Below, piece after piece: positions 62,240-64,000 of a DNA stretch of 64,000 nucleotides. Source of the stretch: Acidobacteriales bacterium 59-55 (GTDB taxonomy: Bacteria; Acidobacteriota; Terriglobia; Terriglobales; Acidobacteriaceae); assembly GCA_001897435.1 (NCBI GenBank), contig MKSV01000007.1:496001-560000 (forward strand), given 5' to 3'. Under the pieces are notes generated by a model. That model was not told where the DNA came from and searched no databases. It worked only from the letters and a program-made list of their open reading frames with translations. Position 1 is the stretch's first letter. Each line of letters opens with the position of its first letter. The position numbers and the translations under genes are program-made.

Positions 62240-63645
62240 TATTGGTTCTCCCTAACCTCTCCTGCTTCGGCTTCGAGGCGCTGGCGGGTGTCTATCAGGG
62301 CCTGTCTGACCCGGTGTCGTGCCGTCCCGCCGATGACGTCGTGGCAATCGAGGGTTGCTTCTAGAGTAACCGATTCGTAGAAGTCTTCGCTGAACTCAGG
62401 ACCGAACTGGTTAAGTTCGGCGAGGGTGAGGTCGTTGAGTTCGCGTCCGGTTTCGAGAGCGAAACGGACGGCGTGGCCGATCTTCTCGTGCGCTTTGCGA
62501 AAGGGAACGCCCTTGTGCGTAAGGTAAGTCGCGGCGGCCATCGCGTTGAGATAACCGGCGGTTGCGGCAGCCTTCATGCGATCGTAGCGGAAGCGCAGGG
62601 AGGTGGTGAAGGCGGGAAGCAGCCTGAGGATGCCAAGCGTCGTTTCGGCGGCATCGAAGACCGGCTCCTGACCTTCCTGGAGGTCCTTGTTGTAGGCGAG
62701 GGGCAGGCCCTTGAGGAGCAGGGTGAGCGTCGCGGACGCGCCGAAGAGCCGGGCGGATTTGCCGCGAAGGAGCTCGGTGAGGTCGGGGTTCTTCTTCTGC
62801 GGCATCGCGCTCGAGCCGGTGGAGAAGGCTTCGGGCAGGTCGAGGAAGCCGAACTCGGCGGTGGAGAAGAGAGTGAGCTCTTCGGCAAAGCGGGAGATGT
62901 GCATGCCGAGAAGCGAGAGCGTCTGGGTGAACTCGATGGCGAAGTCGCGGTCGCTTGTGGCGTCCATGCTGTTGGCCGTCGGTGCATCAAAGTCCAGCGC
63001 TTTTGTTGCAATCGTCCTGTCGAGGGCGAGGGTTGCGCCGGCGATGGCTCCGGAGCCGAGAGGGCAGCGGCTCAAGCGCGCCTTCGCGTCTTCGAGGCGG
63101 GAGAGGTCGCGCTCGATCATGCCGACATAGGAGAGCAGCCAGTGGGCGACGAGGACAGGCTCCGCACGCTGGAGGTGGGTGTAGGAGGACATGACGGCTT
63201 CGCCCGCCTGCTCGGCCAGCGTGACGAGGGCGAGCGCCCACTGGCGAAGGCCGGAGAGGATGCGATCGGCGGAGTCGCGGACGTAGAGCCGCATGTCGGT
63301 GGCGATCTGCTCGTTGCGGCTGCGGCCGGTGTGGAGCTTGAGGGCGAGGTCGCCGATCTGCTTTGTGAGTTCGAGCTCGACGAAGTGATGGATGTCTTCG
63401 GCTTGCTCGTTACCGGCGATGTCTTCGAGTTTGGCTACGGCTCGGAGGCCCTGTTCCATCACGAGAAGCTCTTCGCCGGTGAGGATGCCGGCGGCCGCGA
63501 TGGCGCGGGCGTGCGCGATGCTGGCTTCGACCTCGTAGGGGAGGAGGCGATAGTCGAAGGGGAAGGAGCGCTGCCATTCCTCGAACTTTTCGTTGAGGGG
63601 TTCGCGGAAACGGCCGGACCACATTTTGGTGGGTTGGTTTGACAT
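62239..63645 (-). CDS. argH: Argininosuccinate lyase
   Basis: 468 residues. Fumarase/aspartase-superfamily fold; signature GSSAMPQKKNPDLTELLRGKSARLFG (catalytic Ser about 283), HTGRSRNEQIATDMRL and the N-terminal MWSGRFREPLNEKFEEW. It splits argininosuccinate to arginine and fumarate. Coupled to the argA-type gene. Confidence 0.96.
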   Translation of the reverse strand: MSNQPTKMWSGRFREPLNEKFEEWQRSFPFDYRLLPYEVEASIAHARAIAAAGILTGEELLVMEQGLRAVAKLEDIAGNEQAEDIHHFVELELTKQIGDLALKLHTGRSRNEQIATDMRLYVRDSADRILSGLRQWALALVTLAEQAGEAVMSSYTHLQRAEPVLVAHWLLSYVGMIERDLSRLEDAKARLSRCPLGSGAIAGATLALDRTIATKALDFDAPTANSMDATSDRDFAIEFTQTLSLLGMHISRFAEELTLFSTAEFGFLDLPEAFSTGSSAMPQKKNPDLTELLRGKSARLFGASATLTLLLKGLPLAYNKDLQEGQEPVFDAAETTLGILRLLPAFTTSLRFRYDRMKAAATAGYLNAMAAATYLTHKGVPFRKAHEKIGHAVRFALETGRELNDLTLAELNQFGPEFSEDFYESVTLEATLDCHDVIGGTARHRVRQALIDTRQRLEAEAGEVRENQ

Positions 63646-63668
63646 TTCTCTCCAGATTTACAAACTGC

Positions 63669-64000
63669 CTAATGGCTAGCTCTACTGATTTCCTTCTCGG
63701 ACTCAATGCTGTAAAGCACGCGATACGGTGGCGGCGTGTAATGTTTGTTTGGCCAAAAGTCGATAGAATCGGCAAATCGCTTTCCATCGTAGTCGCCACC
63801 TGCATGAAGTCTCACACAAGCTCCACTAACGTGCGGGGTTGGTTCGTACACGACTGATTCGATGCACGTCAGCACATAAGTGATCCGGCTTCCCGTGCGC
63901 CTAGTATCCACATAGCCCTCAATGGTGAATTCCCTTGAACTGCACTTTTGCGGATCGCAGTCCGTGAGATCTTCTTGACGAACCGAGGTGACATGGAAAG
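63669..64000 (-). CDS. Hypothetical protein, 5' end beyond the right edge
   Basis: The minus strand is open from 64000 to the TAG at 63669 (109 codons plus 2 bases). Inside it are DPQKCSSREFTIEGYVDT, THEN-like beta segments GSRITYVLTCIESVVYE, and VRLHAGGDYDGKRFADS; cysteines are spread singly. It is more AT-rich than its neighbours. No signal or family recognised. Lies 24 bp upstream of argH on the same strand. Confidence 0.6.
   Translation of the reverse strand, partial: FHVTSVRQEDLTDCDPQKCSSREFTIEGYVDTRRTGSRITYVLTCIESVVYEPTPHVSGACVRLHAGGDYDGKRFADSIDFWPNKHYTPPPYRVLYSIESEKEISRASH

Overview
The window is about 60% GC, gene-dense chromosomal DNA. Gene content (LigD/Ku end joining, a DUF3011 protein, a PEP-CTERM protein, a PIG-L deacetylase of the BshB1 type, short-form N-acetylglutamate synthase, many dispersed intergenic hairpin repeats) fits an Acidobacteriota soil bacterium of the Terriglobia/Acidobacteriaceae type; this is inference from family content, no marker was compared. 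A perfect 16-bp parS-like palindrome at 12608-12623 suggests that the region lies in the origin-proximal part of the chromosome.

Layout. (1) 1-14.2 kb is a nitrogen-assimilation island. A minus-strand molybdopterin nitrate reductase (cut by the left edge, but open for 702 codons) lies directly behind a fused DmsB-DmsC iron-sulfur/membrane-anchor protein. Upstream of these, a NirA-type siroheme nitrite reductase overlaps a CysJ-type diflavin reductase. Divergent from nirA are an outer-membrane protein gene and a regulator that fuses a HemD (uroporphyrinogen-III synthase) domain to GAF and ANTAR domains. Next come molybdate transporter genes modCB and modA, separated by a small PD-(D/E)XK-like gene; the modA reading frame has a dispersed repeat built into its 5' end. 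(2) 14.3-27.7 kb: threonine synthesis (thrC-thrB), thioredoxin, a CorC/HlyC-type membrane protein, two DppB/DppC-type permeases on opposite strands, a YfcE-like phosphodiesterase, a WcaI-type glycosyltransferase, a two-component system, a DUF3011 protein and a fatty-acid desaturase. (3) 27.9-44.1 kb: a large YVTN-propeller/phosphoesterase, mannose-6-phosphate isomerase, an IclR regulator, a stand-alone isomerase half of the TalPgi family, a DDAH-like enzyme, LigD and Ku, a FAH-superfamily hydratase, MsrP-MsrQ, a methyltransferase and a small iron-permease-like protein. (4) 44.1-49.2 kb: the rpsP-khpA-rimM-trmD-rplS-rnhB translation operon, continuing into a PIG-L deacetylase and pdxH. (5) 49.3-54.2 kb: an esterase/ATP-grasp pair of unknown job, PilZ plus a NarL-like regulator with a degenerate receiver, YceI, and a PEP-CTERM protein. 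(6) 54.5-64 kb: sulfite assimilation and siroheme synthesis (sir, precorrin-2 dehydrogenase, cobA), an ECF sigma/anti-sigma pair, a lytic transglycosylase, argA-type GNAT plus argH, and a hypothetical gene running off the right edge.

How the parts fit. Nitrate reductase and MsrP need molybdenum cofactor (mod genes). Nitrite and sulfite reductases need siroheme (cobA plus precorrin-2 dehydrogenase), which is made from uroporphyrinogen III, the product of HemD. A HemD-like sensor on an RNA-binding ANTAR regulator beside nirA therefore looks like a cofactor-aware antitermination switch for nitrate assimilation; this is the most interesting system in the window.

Three families of dispersed intergenic repeats occur: A (palindromic 'ggggctaaagcccc' plus 'ggcacggctgaagccgtgcc'), B ('gaaatacaggggtctctcc ... 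ggtcgagatgacg' around a variable, covarying hairpin) and C ('attcccttcgggaatgac'). I saw no rRNA or tRNA gene, transposase, prophage or CRISPR array.
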